A stretch of 64,000 bases of DNA from Streptococcus mutans (GCF_006739205.1 NZ_AP019720.1:744001-808000), one strand, 5' to 3'. Positions 9,181 to 19,675 are shown, counted from the first letter of the stretch. Made by a program: numbers and translations. The notes: generated by a model from the letters alone, not told the origin.

Positions 9181-10255
9181 TATGTAAAATCTGATTTTTA
9201 AGATAGACTTCTGAAACGTGTGCAAATTTTTTCAGTTTTTTAAGTTCTTCAGGATGACTAATAAAGGTAACAACAATACCATTTTTTCCCATGCGTCCTG
9301 TTCGTCCGGCACGGTGATTGTATGCATCTTTATCTCTTGGTAAATCAAAGTTGACAACTGTTTCGAGAAGCTCAATATCAATGCCGCGCGCTACTAAATC
9401 TGTTGCCAGCAATAGAGAGATTTCATGATTTTTGAATTTTTCTAAAATGACTTTGCGGAATTTAATATTAACATCACTGGCAAGTGAAACAGCAGAAGCA
9501 CCGCTAAATTGTAGACGCTCTTCATTGGCTCCTAAGTCTGACAGCCTGTTAAAGAAAACAAGTCCCCTAAAGTTAGGAATGTTAGAAAATTTACGCAGCA
9601 ATTCTCCACGTTCACGCTTAGCAACAGTGATATAATAATGAGAAATGGTGTCTACCGTTTGTTTTGATAAGTCAATCTCAAGGGTATCATCAGTCAAAAA
9701 TGTTCTATCAATGCTATTTGTTGCACTCATATAAATCATCTGATGGTCACGAGGAACACGTTTCACAATATTTTCAACAAAGTGAATTTGAGATTTACCA
9801 AGTAAGTCATCAAATTCATCTAGAACAATTGTATTAACGTTCATCATCTTAATCTTTTTGAGTTTCACAAGGTCAAAGACACGCCCAGATGTGCCAATGA
9901 TAATTTCTGGTCCTTTTTTTAAACGTTCAATTTGTCGTTTTTGACTGGAACCTGATAAAAAAAGCTGAGCTGTTAAATTAAGAGGTTGAGCCCATTCCTT
10001 GGTAACTTCAAAGATCTGTCCAGCTAACTCGGTATTAGGAGCTAGAATGAGCAATTGTTGAGCTTTTTTAGGTGTGAGAGTGAGTAAACTAGGCCAAAGA
10101 TAGGCTAAGGTCTTACCACTACCAGTGGGGCTGATACCAAGAAGACTCTTACCATTTTTAATAGGGTCAAAAGCAGCTTCTTGAATGGTCGTAAATGCTG
10201 AAAAATGTTTTTGGCTGAGTTTATCTTGCCAAACGCTTGGAAATTGTGTTTTCAT
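9173..10255 (-). CDS. DEAD-box RNA helicase, short form
   Basis: This 360-residue helicase has motif I SPTGSGKTLAY (about residue 42), a DEAD-box motif II in the variant form DEFD (VLDEFDDLL), motif III SATNS and motif VI HRAGRTGRMG. It has both RecA lobes but no C-terminal RNA-binding tail, so it is near the minimal size for the family. It would unwind structured RNA, for example during ribosome assembly or mRNA decay. Its ATG overlaps the stop of the upstream oxidoreductase by four bases, so the two are translationally coupled. Confidence 0.9.
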   Translation of the reverse strand: MKTQFPSVWQDKLSQKHFSAFTTIQEAAFDPIKNGKSLLGISPTGSGKTLAYLWPSLLTLTPKKAQQLLILAPNTELAGQIFEVTKEWAQPLNLTAQLFLSGSSQKRQIERLKKGPEIIIGTSGRVFDLVKLKKIKMMNVNTIVLDEFDDLLGKSQIHFVENIVKRVPRDHQMIYMSATNSIDRTFLTDDTLEIDLSKQTVDTISHYYITVAKRERGELLRKFSNIPNFRGLVFFNRLSDLGANEERLQFSGASAVSLASDVNIKFRKVILEKFKNHEISLLLATDLVARGIDIELLETVVNFDLPRDKDAYNHRAGRTGRMGKNGIVVTFISHPEELKKLKKFAHVSEVYLKNQILHKK

Positions 10256-11232
10256 TTTTTGTCTGCCTCAAATACAATACCGGCACTTTGACGCATCTGA
10301 TAGAGAATTTGACTAGCCGTTTTAGTATCCTCTAACCAAGTCTGGTAAATGACCTCATTTTTATTGTTCATCATTTCAGCAAAGTGCTTTGCTTCTTCCA
10401 ACATGAGGTGTTCAATGTCAGGAAGGGCTAATTTTTCGCGGCTACCATCATGTTTTTGGAAAATAGCAGAGCTGATTCCTTGAATATGATTCAGTCGGAG
10501 AGTTCCCTCACTGGTATAAATTTCAGCGTATTCTAAGGTGTTGTAATTCTTTCCTGCCCTAATGGAAACATGAAAATCAGGATAAATCAGATTGCCATTG
10601 CCGTTCAAATCAATGGTGTTTTCCAATTGTGTCGCTGTGTAGTTGACACTTTTAGGCTTTCCAAAAAGTTTGATAGCAGCGTAAATAGGATAAATTCCCA
10701 AATCAACTAAAGCTCCTCCTGAAAACTTATCTGAAAAAACATTGGGCAGCTTGCCTGCCAGTAAATCCTTCATTTTTGAAGAATACTTAGCATAGGAAAA
10801 GTCAGCCCCGATAACTGTTTTGTGGGATAGGAATTCCTTAATAAGAAGGAGAGATTCTTCATGATAATTACGAGCAGCTTCAAAAAAGAACAGTTGTTTT
10901 TCTTCTGCCGAGTGGACAATATTGCTTAACTCCTCTGGAGTTGAGAAAGCCGGCTTTTCAACAATAATATGCTTTCCAGCTTCTAATGCTAATTTGGCGT
11001 GTTCAAAATGAAGGGCATTTGGGCTGGCAATATAAAGAACATCAAAAGCATCGTTAAAAAAGTCATCTAGCATATCATAGCAGGCAATATTTTGATAACG
11101 TGCAGAAAAAGCTTCTGCTGTTTCTAATTTTCGTGAATAAACCGCTGTTAATTGATAGTGCTGGCTGAGCTGAGCTGCTTCAATAAACTGATGCGAAATG
11201 GATCCTGTCCCAATAATACCAAGTTTGAGCAT
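10252..11232 (-). CDS. Gfo/Idh/MocA-family NAD(P)-dependent oxidoreductase
   Basis: This 326-residue protein has an N-terminal Rossmann fold with GIIGTGSISHQF. The family hallmark EKP is found in IIVEKPAFST (about residue 95), and a C-terminal alpha/beta domain includes GGALVDLGIYPIY. Members oxidise sugars, inositols or related alcohols; the substrate cannot be predicted. GGAGG before the ATG sets the start. It is first in a two-gene minus-strand operon with the DEAD-box helicase. Confidence 0.88.
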   Translation of the reverse strand: MLKLGIIGTGSISHQFIEAAQLSQHYQLTAVYSRKLETAEAFSARYQNIACYDMLDDFFNDAFDVLYIASPNALHFEHAKLALEAGKHIIVEKPAFSTPEELSNIVHSAEEKQLFFFEAARNYHEESLLLIKEFLSHKTVIGADFSYAKYSSKMKDLLAGKLPNVFSDKFSGGALVDLGIYPIYAAIKLFGKPKSVNYTATQLENTIDLNGNGNLIYPDFHVSIRAGKNYNTLEYAEIYTSEGTLRLNHIQGISSAIFQKHDGSREKLALPDIEHLMLEEAKHFAEMMNNKNEVIYQTWLEDTKTASQILYQMRQSAGIVFEADKK

Positions 11233-11450
11233 AGGTCGCCTCCGAATCTTTAGATTTTTATTTCATTATATCATGATTTAGTGTAAAATAAATAAGAATA
11301 TAGTTTTTAACAATAAGAAAGGAAATTTAAAGATAAAGAGCTTTAGCTTTAAAGTAGGTCAAGCTGCCTGATTATTTTTATCAATCCTTTAGACATTAGG
11401 ATTTTTAGCAAGAGCTGTTTTGATTGTATCTTTGTCTCTATCTTTTAATT

Positions 11451-12080
11451 ATGCGAAAAAAACCGATTATTATTGGTGTAACAGGCGGTTCTGGTAGTGG
11501 AAAAACCAGTGTCTCACGGGCTATTTTGGCCAACTTCCCCAATGCTAAAATTGCTATGATTGAACACGATTCTTACTATAAGGATCAGAGTCATCTGACT
11601 TTTGAAGAGCGTGTAACAACTAATTATGATCACCCTTTGGCTTTTGAAACAGACTTACTGATCAATCATTTGAAAGAGTTAATTGCTGATCGTCCGGTAG
11701 ATATTCCCATTTATGACTACACACAGCATACACGCAGTGAAAAGAGTTATCGTCAAGAGCCTCAAGATGTTTTTATTGTTGAAGGCATTCTTGTCTTAGA
11801 AGATCAGCGTTTGCGTGACCTGATGGATATTAAATTATTTGTTGATACCGATGATGACATTCGTATTATTCGCCGAATTAAACGTGATATGCAAGAGCGC
11901 GGTCGTGGTTTAGATAGCATTATTGAGCAGTATACAAGAGTTGTTAAACCTATGTACCATCAATTTATTGAACCAACCAAGCGCTATGCTGATATTGTTG
12001 TTCCAGAAGGTGTCAGCAATCTCGTTGCCATTGATTTAATCAATACCAAAGTGGCCAGTATTTTAAACGAAACACATTAA
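11451..12080 (+). CDS. udk: Uridine kinase
   Basis: This 209-residue protein starts [20 protein letters not shown]. The P-loop GGSGSGKTS, the DSYYKD segment that binds the base and sugar, and the [12 protein letters not shown] lid are all present. It phosphorylates uridine and cytidine with ATP or GTP in pyrimidine salvage. I chose the ATG at 11451 rather than the in-frame TTG at 11424, because family members begin directly with the short basic leader before the P-loop. No strong ribosome site precedes it. Confidence 0.95.
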   Translation: MRKKPIIIGVTGGSGSGKTSVSRAILANFPNAKIAMIEHDSYYKDQSHLTFEERVTTNYDHPLAFETDLLINHLKELIADRPVDIPIYDYTQHTRSEKSYRQEPQDVFIVEGILVLEDQRLRDLMDIKLFVDTDDDIRIIRRIKRDMQERGRGLDSIIEQYTRVVKPMYHQFIEPTKRYADIVVPEGVSNLVAIDLINTKVASILNETH

Positions 12081-12186
12081 TCTAGCTTAGACTGTGTTTT
12101 TTCATATCTTTAAGTGGCTAACTTCATTTTAGAATTTTCAATTGAAAAGTCATTGTTTGATTTTTCAGAAAATTTCCTGATTTCTA

Positions 12187-12215
12187 TTGACAATCATTCT
12201 AAAAAAAGGTATGAT
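12187..12215 (+). promoter_or_regulatory. leu operon promoter
   Basis: The consensus -35 TTGACA (12187-12192) and the -10 TATGAT (12210-12215) are separated by exactly 17 bp. They lie just upstream of the leucine leader peptide. Confidence 0.85.
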
Positions 12216-12247
12216 GTTAACAACATACATCGAAAGGAAAAAGTCAA

Positions 12248-12292
12248 ATGTTTACACGAAATGACGCTTTGTTGTTGAGGTGTGAGGGCTAA
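12248..12292 (+). CDS. leuL: leu operon leader peptide (14 aa)
   Basis: AAAGGA (about 12233) precedes an ATG that encodes MFTRNDALLLRCEG. It has three consecutive Leu codons, all TTG, followed by Arg and Cys, then TAA. Its place between a consensus promoter and a terminator hairpin in front of leuA is the layout of ribosome-mediated attenuation. When charged leucyl-tRNA is scarce the ribosome would stall at the TTG run. The gene name is by analogy with other leu leaders. Confidence 0.8.
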   Translation: MFTRNDALLLRCEG

Positions 12293-12373
12293 TGCAAAAG
12301 CATTAGTCCTGTTTGGCTTACCAAGCGGGAAGAAAAAACATCTCGCTTGGGTTTCTGAGTGAGATGTTTTTTT
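12286..12373 (+). terminator. leu attenuator: alternative RNA hairpins and terminator
   Basis: Three stems can be drawn. A 10-bp hairpin at the leader stop codon pairs 12286-12295 with 12300-12309, with an AAAA loop. A candidate antiterminator pairs CCAAGCG (12321-12327) with CGCTTGG (12344-12350). The terminator pairs 12333-12344 with 12361-12372 in a perfect stem ending in a T-run. The antiterminator encloses the left arm of the terminator, so the two should exclude each other. Confidence 0.8.
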
Positions 12374-12406
12374 ACTTTATTTTTTCAATTAGAAGGTGGT
12401 AATCTT

Positions 12407-13972
12407 ATGCGTAAGGTTGAATTTCTTGACACAACGCTCCGTGATGGCGAACAAACACCGGGGGTTAATTTTTCGATTAAAGAAAAAGTAGCTATTGCCA
12501 AGCAATTGGAGAAGTGGGGAATCTCTGATATTGAAGCCGGTTTTCCAGCTGCTAGCCCTGACTCTTTTGAAGCTGTGAAGCAAATTGCAGCAGCGATGAC
12601 AACGACTGCTGTATCAGGTCTGGCTCGTTCTGTGAAATCTGATATTGATGCCTGTTATGAGGCGCTTAAGGATGCCAAATTTCCACAATGTCATGTCTTT
12701 ATTGCAACCAGTCCTATTCATCGTGAATTTAAGCTTAAAAAATCCAAAGAAGAAATTCTTGAAGTAATTAAGGAACATGTAACTTATGCGCGCTCAAAAT
12801 TTGATGTGATTGAATTTTCACCAGAGGATGCCACACGTACAGAACTTGATTTCCTATTGCAGGTAGTGCAAACTGCTGTAGATGCTGGTGCTACTTATAT
12901 TAATATCCCTGATACAGTTGGCTTTACCACGCCAGTAGAATTTGGCCATATTTTCAAGTATCTCATTGAAAATGTTAAATCTGACCGTGACATTATTTTC
13001 AGCCCTCATTGTCATGATGACTTAGGAATGGCAACCGCTAATACCCTCGCTGCCATTAAAAATGGTGCTGGACGTGTTGAAGGAACGGTTAATGGTATCG
13101 GAGAACGTGCTGGTAACGTAGCTCTTGAAGAAGTGGCCGTAGCTCTTAATATTCGTGAAGATTACTATGATGCGACCAGTGCTATCGTTCTTGATGAGAC
13201 AGTGACCACTTCAGAAATGGTATCACGTTTCTCGGGTATTCCTGTTCCTAAAAATAAAGCTGTTGTTGGTGGCAATGCTTTTTCGCATGAATCCGGTATT
13301 CATCAAGATGGTTTTCTTAAGAATCCCCTCACTTATGAAATTATCACGCCTGAATTGGTTGGTGTTAAGAAAAGTTCCCTGCCGCTTGGGAAATTATCTG
13401 GCCGTCATGCCTTTATTGAAAAATTAAAAGAATTGAAGCTTGATTTTGAAGAAGGAGAGGTTGCACCTCTTTTTGCAAAATTTAAATCGTTGGCCGATAA
13501 AAAACACGATATCACAGATGCTGATATTAGAGCTTTGGTAGCAGGGACTAGTGTTGAAAATCCTGAAGGTTTCCACTTTAAGGACTTAAGGCTGACATCA
13601 AATGATGACGACACGATCACAGCACAAGTTATTATGGTCAATGAGGGTGAGGAAGAAGTAACTATCATTGCTAATGGTAAGGGTTCTGTTGAAGCTATTT
13701 TCAATGCTGTCGATAAATTCTTTAATCAAACTGTTAAGTTAGATAGTTATAATATTGAGGCTGTTACTGATGGTATTGATGCTCAGGCACGTGTGCTCGT
13801 TTCTGTGGAAAATGTTGATACGGATACCATTTTCAATGCTTCTGGTCTTGACTTTGATGTTTTAAAAGCTAGTGCTATTGCTTATATCAATGCTAATACC
13901 TTTGTTCAAAAGGAAAATGCTGGTGAAATTGGTCACAAAGTTTCAGAACGTGATTATCCAAGTAATGACTAG
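12407..13972 (+). CDS. leuA: 2-Isopropylmalate synthase
   Basis: This 521-residue enzyme condenses acetyl-CoA with 2-oxoisovalerate, the first step of leucine synthesis. The catalytic TIM barrel begins [15 protein letters not shown]. The metal ligands lie in [15 protein letters not shown], and [12 protein letters not shown] follows. A C-terminal regulatory domain (from about residue 390) fits leucine feedback control. I chose the ATG at 12407 because GAAGGTGGT lies just before it; the upstream in-frame extension falls in the attenuator. It is first gene of leuABCD. Confidence 0.96.
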   Translation: MRKVEFLDTTLRDGEQTPGVNFSIKEKVAIAKQLEKWGISDIEAGFPAASPDSFEAVKQIAAAMTTTAVSGLARSVKSDIDACYEALKDAKFPQCHVFIATSPIHREFKLKKSKEEILEVIKEHVTYARSKFDVIEFSPEDATRTELDFLLQVVQTAVDAGATYINIPDTVGFTTPVEFGHIFKYLIENVKSDRDIIFSPHCHDDLGMATANTLAAIKNGAGRVEGTVNGIGERAGNVALEEVAVALNIREDYYDATSAIVLDETVTTSEMVSRFSGIPVPKNKAVVGGNAFSHESGIHQDGFLKNPLTYEIITPELVGVKKSSLPLGKLSGRHAFIEKLKELKLDFEEGEVAPLFAKFKSLADKKHDITDADIRALVAGTSVENPEGFHFKDLRLTSNDDDTITAQVIMVNEGEEEVTIIANGKGSVEAIFNAVDKFFNQTVKLDSYNIEAVTDGIDAQARVLVSVENVDTDTIFNASGLDFDVLKASAIAYINANTFVQKENAGEIGHKVSERDYPSND

Positions 13973-13981
13973 GAGAGGAAA

Positions 13982-15016
13982 ATGAAAAAAATCGTAACGC
14001 TGGCAGGAGATGGTATTGGTCCAGAAATTATGGCAGCAGGTTTAGAGGTTTTTGACGCTGTTGCTCAAAAGATTAACTTTGACTATGAAATTGAAGCAAA
14101 AGCTTTTGGAGGTGCAGGAATTGATGCCAGTGGGCATCCGCTTCCTGATGATACCTTAGCAGCAGCAAAAACTGCTGATGCGATTCTATTGGCGGCCATT
14201 GGCAGTCCGCAATACGACAAGGCACCTGTTCGTCCGGAACAAGGTCTGTTAGCTATACGTAAAGAACTTAATCTTTTTGCTAATATTCGTCCAGTGCGTA
14301 TTTTTGATGCCCTCAGGCACTTATCGCCTTTAAAAGCAGAACGTATTGCTGGTGTTGATTTTGTGGTTGTTCGTGAATTGACTGGTGGTATCTACTTTGG
14401 TCAACATACTTTAACTAAAAATTCGGCATGTGATATTAATGAGTACTCAGCTAGTGAAATCCGTCGAATTATGCGTAAGGCCTTTGCCATTGCACGTGGT
14501 CGCAATAAAAAAGTAACCAGTATTGATAAGCAAAATGTTTTGGCGACTTCAAAGCTTTGGCGACAGATAGCAGAAGAAGTAGCAAAAGAATATTCAGATG
14601 TCACTTTGGAGCATCAATTGGTGGACAGTGCAGCCATGGTTATGATTACTAATCCAGCTTGTTTTGATGTTGTAGTGACTGAAAATCTTTTTGGGGATAT
14701 TCTGTCCGATGAATCCAGTGTACTGCCTGGCACCTTAGGGGTCATGCCGTCTGCCAGTCATTCAGAAAGCGGTCCTAGCCTTTATGAACCCATTCACGGT
14801 TCAGCACCTGATATTGCTGGAAAAGGTATTGCTAACCCAATTTCTATGATTTTATCAGTTGCTATGATGCTGCGTGACAGTTTCGGAGAAACTGCTGGTG
14901 CTGAAATGATTGAACACGCTGTTAATAAAACCTTGACGCAGGGGATTCTAACGCGTGATTTAGGCGGTTTGGCTAATACAAAACAGATGACAGCTGCTAT
15001 TATTGCTAATCTCTAA
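13982..15016 (+). CDS. leuB: 3-Isopropylmalate dehydrogenase
   Basis: This 344-residue enzyme carries out the NAD-dependent oxidative decarboxylation of 3-isopropylmalate. It starts with LAGDGIGPEIM. VRELTGGIYFG, the Lys-containing SIDKQNVL and the metal-binding NLFGDILSDE follow, with the adenosine site EPIHGSAPDIAGKGIANP. GGAGAGG precedes the ATG, nine bases after leuA. Confidence 0.96.
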   Translation: MKKIVTLAGDGIGPEIMAAGLEVFDAVAQKINFDYEIEAKAFGGAGIDASGHPLPDDTLAAAKTADAILLAAIGSPQYDKAPVRPEQGLLAIRKELNLFANIRPVRIFDALRHLSPLKAERIAGVDFVVVRELTGGIYFGQHTLTKNSACDINEYSASEIRRIMRKAFAIARGRNKKVTSIDKQNVLATSKLWRQIAEEVAKEYSDVTLEHQLVDSAAMVMITNPACFDVVVTENLFGDILSDESSVLPGTLGVMPSASHSESGPSLYEPIHGSAPDIAGKGIANPISMILSVAMMLRDSFGETAGAEMIEHAVNKTLTQGILTRDLGGLANTKQMTAAIIANL

Positions 15017-15141
15017 TGCCAGTATTTTTTTGGTATTTGTTAAGAGAATAATTGTTTATCATCAGATAAAAAAGATTTTTGATTAAGCTATTTGGTAATA
15101 GATATAGGTATGATTGTAATGACAATTTTGGAGAGTCTAGT

Positions 15142-16527
15142 ATGAGTGGAAAATCAATTTTTGATAAATTATGGGATCGCCATGTGATTACCGGTAAGGA
15201 AGGAGAGCCCCAACTCATGTATGTGGATCAGCACTATATACATGAGGTGACTAGCCCGCAAGCCTTTCAGGGCTTGCGAGATGCTGGTCGAAAAGTGCGC
15301 CGTCCTGATTTAACTTTTGGAACATTTGATCACAATGTACCGACCGTTAATATTTATGATATTCGTGATGTTATTTCTAAGGCACAAATGGATGCTCTTG
15401 CTAGAAATGTTATCGAATTTAATATTCCTCATGCAGACCATGGTTCTGAAAATCAGGGAATTGTCCATATGGTTGGCCCTGAGACTGGTCGTACACAGCC
15501 GGGTAAATTTATCGTTTGCGGAGATAGCCATACGGCAACACATGGCGCTTTTGGTGCTATTGGTTTTGGAATTGGAACTACCGAAGTTGAGCATGTTTTT
15601 GCGACCCAGACTATCTGGCAGGTAAAACCTAAAAAGCTCTTGGTAAAATTTACAGGAAAACCACAAAAGGGTGTTTATTCCAAGGATTACATTTTAGCCT
15701 TAATTGCTAAATATGGTGTGGCTTTAGGTGTTGGTTATGTTGTTGAGTATATTGGTGATGCTGTTGATGCCCTAAGCATGGAAGAACGAATGACTATATG
15801 CAATATGTCCATAGAATTTGGTTCTAAAATGGGAATTATGAATCCTGATCAAAAGACCTTTGATTACCTTAAGAACAAAGCGTGTGTCCCTGAAGATTTT
15901 GAAACAGCAGTGGCTGATTGGAAGACTTTGGTTTCTGATGAAGATGCTCATTACGACAAGGTGATTGAATTAGATGTTTCTCAATTAGCTCCCATGGTGA
16001 CTTGGGGAACTAATCCTTCAATGGGAGTCGCTTTTGGGCAAGCTTTTCCTGATATTAGAGATATGAATGATAAGCGGGCTTATGATTATATGGACATGAA
16101 GCCGGGTCAAACAGCAGAGGATATTGAACTTGGTTATGTTTTTTTAGGTTCTTGTACCAATGCGCGATTAAGTGATTTGAAAGTGGCAGCTAAGTACGTT
16201 GCTGGTAAACATATTGCTCCTAATTTGACCGCTATTGTGGTTCCGGGCAGCCGTCCTGTCAAGCAGGCTGCTGAAAAAATTGGTCTGGATAAAATTTTCT
16301 TAGATGCTGGCTTTGAATGGCGCGATCCGGGCTGTTCCATGTGTCTTGGTATGAATCCTGATAAGGTACCTGAAGGCATGCACTGTGCTTCAACTAGCAA
16401 TCGTAATTTTGAAGATAGACAGGGAGTTGGAGCGAAAACACACCTTTGCAGCCCTGCTATGGCAGCAGCAGCAGCAATTGCTGGTCGCTTTATAGATGTT
16501 CGTCAATTACCGGAGGCACAAGTTTAA
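15142..16527 (+). CDS. leuC: 3-Isopropylmalate dehydratase large subunit
   Basis: This 461-residue subunit binds the 4Fe-4S cluster through Cys residues seen in FLGSCTNAR and in [28 protein letters not shown] and HADHGS are also typical of the aconitase fold. With LeuD it isomerises 2- to 3-isopropylmalate. The ATG at 15142 follows GGAGAG; an upstream in-frame extension was rejected for lack of family similarity. A 125-base gap after leuB holds no clear terminator. Confidence 0.95.
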
Positions 16528-16528
16528 T

Positions 16529-17119
16529 ATGGAAGAATTTACAATTTATACAGGAACAACGGTTCCTTTAATGAATGATAATATTGATACCGATCAAATT
16601 TTGCCTAAGCAATTTCTGAAACTCATTGATAAAAAAGGTTTTGGAAAATATCTGATGTATGAGTGGCGGTATTTGGATAATAATTATACAGAAAATCCAG
16701 ATTTTATTTTTAATCAACCAGAATACCGCGAGGCGAGTATTTTAATTACAGGTGATAACTTTGGAGCAGGTTCTTCAAGGGAACATGCAGCTTGGGCTTT
16801 GGCTGATTATGGGTTTAAAGTTATTGTAGCTGGCTCTTTTGGAGATATTCACTATAATAATGATTTGAATAATGGTATTTTGCCCATTATCCAGCCTAAG
16901 GAAGTTCGAGATAAACTGGCTAAATTAAAACCGACAGATGAAGTAACCGTTAATCTTTTTGAACAAAAAATCTATTCTCCCGTAGGAGATTTTTCCTTTG
17001 ATATTGATGGGGAATGGAAACATAAACTATTAAATGGACTTGATGACATTGGAATCACTCTTCAGTATGAAGACCTGATTGCACAGTATGAGCAAAACCG
17101 TCCAAGCTATTGGCACTAA
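16529..17119 (+). CDS. leuD: 3-Isopropylmalate dehydratase small subunit
   Basis: This 196-residue swivelling subunit partners LeuC. The landmarks are [14 protein letters not shown] near the N-terminus and [17 protein letters not shown] in the middle. The ATG at 16529 follows the leuC stop by one base, with the ribosome site CGGAGG inside the end of leuC, so the two are translationally coupled and made in equal amounts. It is the last gene of the leu operon. Confidence 0.95.
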
Positions 17120-17168
17120 AAAAGTAGATAAAACAATCATTGAGTGATGAGATATGCTATCTAGAAAA

Positions 17169-17221
17169 AAATAAGAGAGGCCTTATGATGCTTTAGCAAT
17201 CAGAAAAAGCTCTCTTTTATT
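17169..17221 (+). terminator. Probable leu operon terminator
   Basis: AAGAGAG (about 17172) can pair with CTCTCTT (about 17211), followed by a T-rich run. The loop is long, so the strength is uncertain. Confidence 0.5.
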
Positions 17222-17292
17222 TTCTTTAGAATAAATTAAAAATATCTTGAATGTGGCGTAGGAGTAAGTTGGAATAGTTTTTGTCGGACTGG

Positions 17293-17829
17293 CTATCTTT
17301 GATTTTCTCCTTGGGAAGTGGTTAGGTAATCTGTAATAATGCCATTGACACCCATCAAAATCATCCCTGTCATTACTGATTCATTGTTGACTGTCCAAGC
17401 GTAAATCTTCTTATGATTGGTCAGCAGTTTGGTCATGAAATTTTGGTCTAAGGAAAAGTATTCCATCGTATAGCCGTTGGCTTTGGTTCTGGAGAAGATA
17501 GACTTATAAGGAAGGATGAAGTAAGCGACAAGAGATTTATCATATTTTTTAACCTTATCAATGAGATGGTAATCAAGCGAATGAATCTGATGTTTGATTG
17601 GTTTAGCGTATTTGTTGAGAAAATGTGCCATTATCTTCTTTGAATCTTGAGAAGATGTTTTGATTTCAATGAGTAATTTTTGTTCTAACTGATTTGCTTT
17701 AGTGAGATAGTCATCAAAGCTTGTCATTTTTGTGCTATAACCATTTTCCGAGACAGTAATTTGCAAGAACAGCATCTTTAGAAGACTATAAACTTGCCTT
17801 TTGGGAGGAAAATAGCGTTTGATTTTCAT
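17293..17829 (-). pseudogene. Glycerophosphodiester phosphodiesterase, 5'-truncated
   Basis: The 178-residue frame matches only the C-terminal half of a GDPD (GlpQ-type) barrel. The segments ENGYSTKMTSFDDYL, KLLIEIKTSSQDS, LVAYFILPY, YAWTVNNE and GVNGIITDYL all follow family order. The N-terminal HRG and ExD metal-binding segment, and the membrane domain usual in streptococcal homologues, are missing. The first 25 residues (basic, MKIKRYFPPKRQ) do not belong to the fold. Without the metal ligands it should be inactive, so I call it a decayed gene. Confidence 0.7.
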
Positions 17830-17893
17830 AGGACTTACTGCTATAATAGAAGTTGTCAGAAAATACAGATATTAACTAGAAGAGGAAATTTTT

Positions 17894-18679
17894 ATGACTA
17901 AACATATCCATTGGGATGGCAATCTTTCACAAGAAGGCTTTGAAATTGTTAAGGGCGAAGGCGGTGTAATCGTTTGTCCAACTAAGGTTGGCTACATTAT
18001 CATGACTTCAGATAAAAAAGGTCTCGAACGTAAATTTGAAGCTAAAAAGCGCAATCGCAACAAACCTGGGGTTGTCCTTTGCGGCAGTATGGAAGAATTG
18101 CGTGCCTTAGCCCAGTTAACACCAGAAATTGATGCCTTTTATCAAAAACATTGGGATGAAGATATCCTTCTTGGCTGTATCTTACCATGGAAAGCAGAAG
18201 CTTACGAAAAATTGAAAGCTTATGGCGATGGACGTGAAGAACTGATGACAGATATTCGCGGCACCTCTTGTTTTGTTATTAAATTTGGCGTGGCTGGCGA
18301 GCAAATTGCCAAAGAAATGTGGGAAAAAGAAGGCCGTATGGTTTATGCTTCCTCTGCTAATCCATCAGGTAAAGGGAACCGCGGTAAAGTGGAAGGTATT
18401 GGTGAACGTATCGAATCCATGGTTGACCTTGTTATTGAAGCTGATGATTATGTCGCTTCTATCCAGCCTGATAAGACAATTGAAACGCGCTATGAGCAAG
18501 GTGTTATGGTCTCAATGGTTGATAAAGACGGCAAATTAATCCCGCAACAAGGAGCGGATAGCCGTTCAGTAGAGCCGTGCCCTGTTGTTATCCGTAAGGG
18601 TCTTGATATTGATAAAATCATGATGCACCTATCAGATCAGTTCAACTCTTGGAATTACCGACAAGGTGAGTATTATTAA
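17894..18679 (+). CDS. Sua5/YciO/YrdC-family protein
   Basis: This 261-residue protein has the fold hallmarks VCPTKVGYIIMTSD near the N-terminus and YASSANPSGKGN (SANxSG motif, about residue 153) in the middle, with KPGVVLC between them. The family includes the threonylcarbamoyl-AMP synthase that starts t6A tRNA modification. The PTxxxYG segment is not canonical, so this could be a paralogue with another role. AGAGGAAA lies before the ATG. It is a single gene with its own terminator. Confidence 0.75.
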   Translation: MTKHIHWDGNLSQEGFEIVKGEGGVIVCPTKVGYIIMTSDKKGLERKFEAKKRNRNKPGVVLCGSMEELRALAQLTPEIDAFYQKHWDEDILLGCILPWKAEAYEKLKAYGDGREELMTDIRGTSCFVIKFGVAGEQIAKEMWEKEGRMVYASSANPSGKGNRGKVEGIGERIESMVDLVIEADDYVASIQPDKTIETRYEQGVMVSMVDKDGKLIPQQGADSRSVEPCPVVIRKGLDIDKIMMHLSDQFNSWNYRQGEYY

Positions 18680-18686
18680 AAAGCAG

Positions 18687-18706
18687 CAGTCCTTAGGACT
18701 GTTTTT
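18687..18706 (+). terminator. Terminator after the Sua5-like gene
   Basis: CAGTCC (18687-18692) and GGACTG (18696-18701) form a short perfect stem with a TTA loop, followed by TTTTT. Confidence 0.75.
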
Positions 18707-18796
18707 CAATATTAAAATAGGTAATGTAAAATCACTCCGCAAGGGTGTTTTTGCTATAATGAAAAGGTAAAATTCAAAAAGGGAAATGAATAAAGG

Positions 18797-19402
18797 ATGG
18801 TCAAAGACTTATCAGATATGAGTTTAAAGGAACTCTGGCAATTATTCCCTATTTTTCTTGTTGAACACAAAGAGGAATGGGAAGATTGGTATGAAGAAGA
18901 AAAAGAACGGCTTTTACACTTGCTTCCAAGTCAAAGTATCAAAAGTATTTCCCATATTGGCAGCACAGCTGTTCCTGACATTTGGGCTAAAAATATTGTT
19001 GATATTTTATTAGAAGTTCCTGAAAAGGAAGATTTACAAGATTTCAAGAAGCGGTTGCTGGATGCTGGTTATCTCCTCATGTCTGAAGGTGAGAAACGGT
19101 TATCTTTTAATAAAGGTTATACAAAAGACGGCTTTGCCGAGAAAGTATTTCACCTTCATTTACGTTATCAAGGGGATAATGATGAACTGTATTTTAGAGA
19201 TTACTTAAGAGAGTATCCGGAAGTTGCTAAAGACTATGAAAGGTTAAAACTTGGCTTATGGGAAAAATATGAGCATAATCGTGATGCTTATACTGATGCT
19301 AAGTCTGACTTTATTAGGAAATATACACAAAAGGCTAAGAAAAATGATAAAGGGAAAGACAATGTCAGATGTTTTGAACTGCTCTCTGCCAATGGACAAT
19401 GA
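18797..19402 (+). CDS. GrpB-family protein (nucleotidyltransferase fold)
   Basis: This 201-residue protein contains the family core SISHIGSTAVPDIWAKNIVDILLEV (about residues 50-75) and the C-terminal block YLREYPEVAKDYERLKLGL. GrpB proteins share the minimal nucleotidyltransferase fold, in which the GS and D-x-D-like segments bind NTP. The biological role is mostly unknown. The last 25 residues are Lys-rich and not conserved. It is the last intact core gene before the IS-rich island. Confidence 0.85.
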   Translation: MVKDLSDMSLKELWQLFPIFLVEHKEEWEDWYEEEKERLLHLLPSQSIKSISHIGSTAVPDIWAKNIVDILLEVPEKEDLQDFKKRLLDAGYLLMSEGEKRLSFNKGYTKDGFAEKVFHLHLRYQGDNDELYFRDYLREYPEVAKDYERLKLGLWEKYEHNRDAYTDAKSDFIRKYTQKAKKNDKGKDNVRCFELLSANGQ

Positions 19403-19675
19403 AATAATAAAAATTAAGAAATGGCCTTGTTCCTCATTTCAATAAGTGATCTAAAGCCTGTCTGGAAGAAGCGGAATCAATTGTCAGTAGAGAATGAACG
19501 AGAGGTTGCTTTTTGATTTTAAGTGAGTATTAGTTATGGGAAAAAGGTGTCAAATCAACAGAATTTAGTTTGAATCTAAGCTCTATTTTTAAGTTTGTAG
19601 ATTATTTAATAGGAGATATAGGCTGTACTTTTTTGAAAAAAGTGTACACTAAAATCACTAACTTCAGACTGCCCC
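19403..19675. other. Intergenic boundary before the mobile-element region
   Basis: No gene, terminator or promoter could be supported. The stretch is AT-rich, with stops in all frames, and ends at the candidate IS30-type terminal repeat. Confidence 0.45.

Noticed and set aside
12248..12406. T-box or other tRNA-sensing leader before leuA
   Set aside because: No T-box consensus is visible; the Leu-rich leader peptide with competing hairpins explains the region better.
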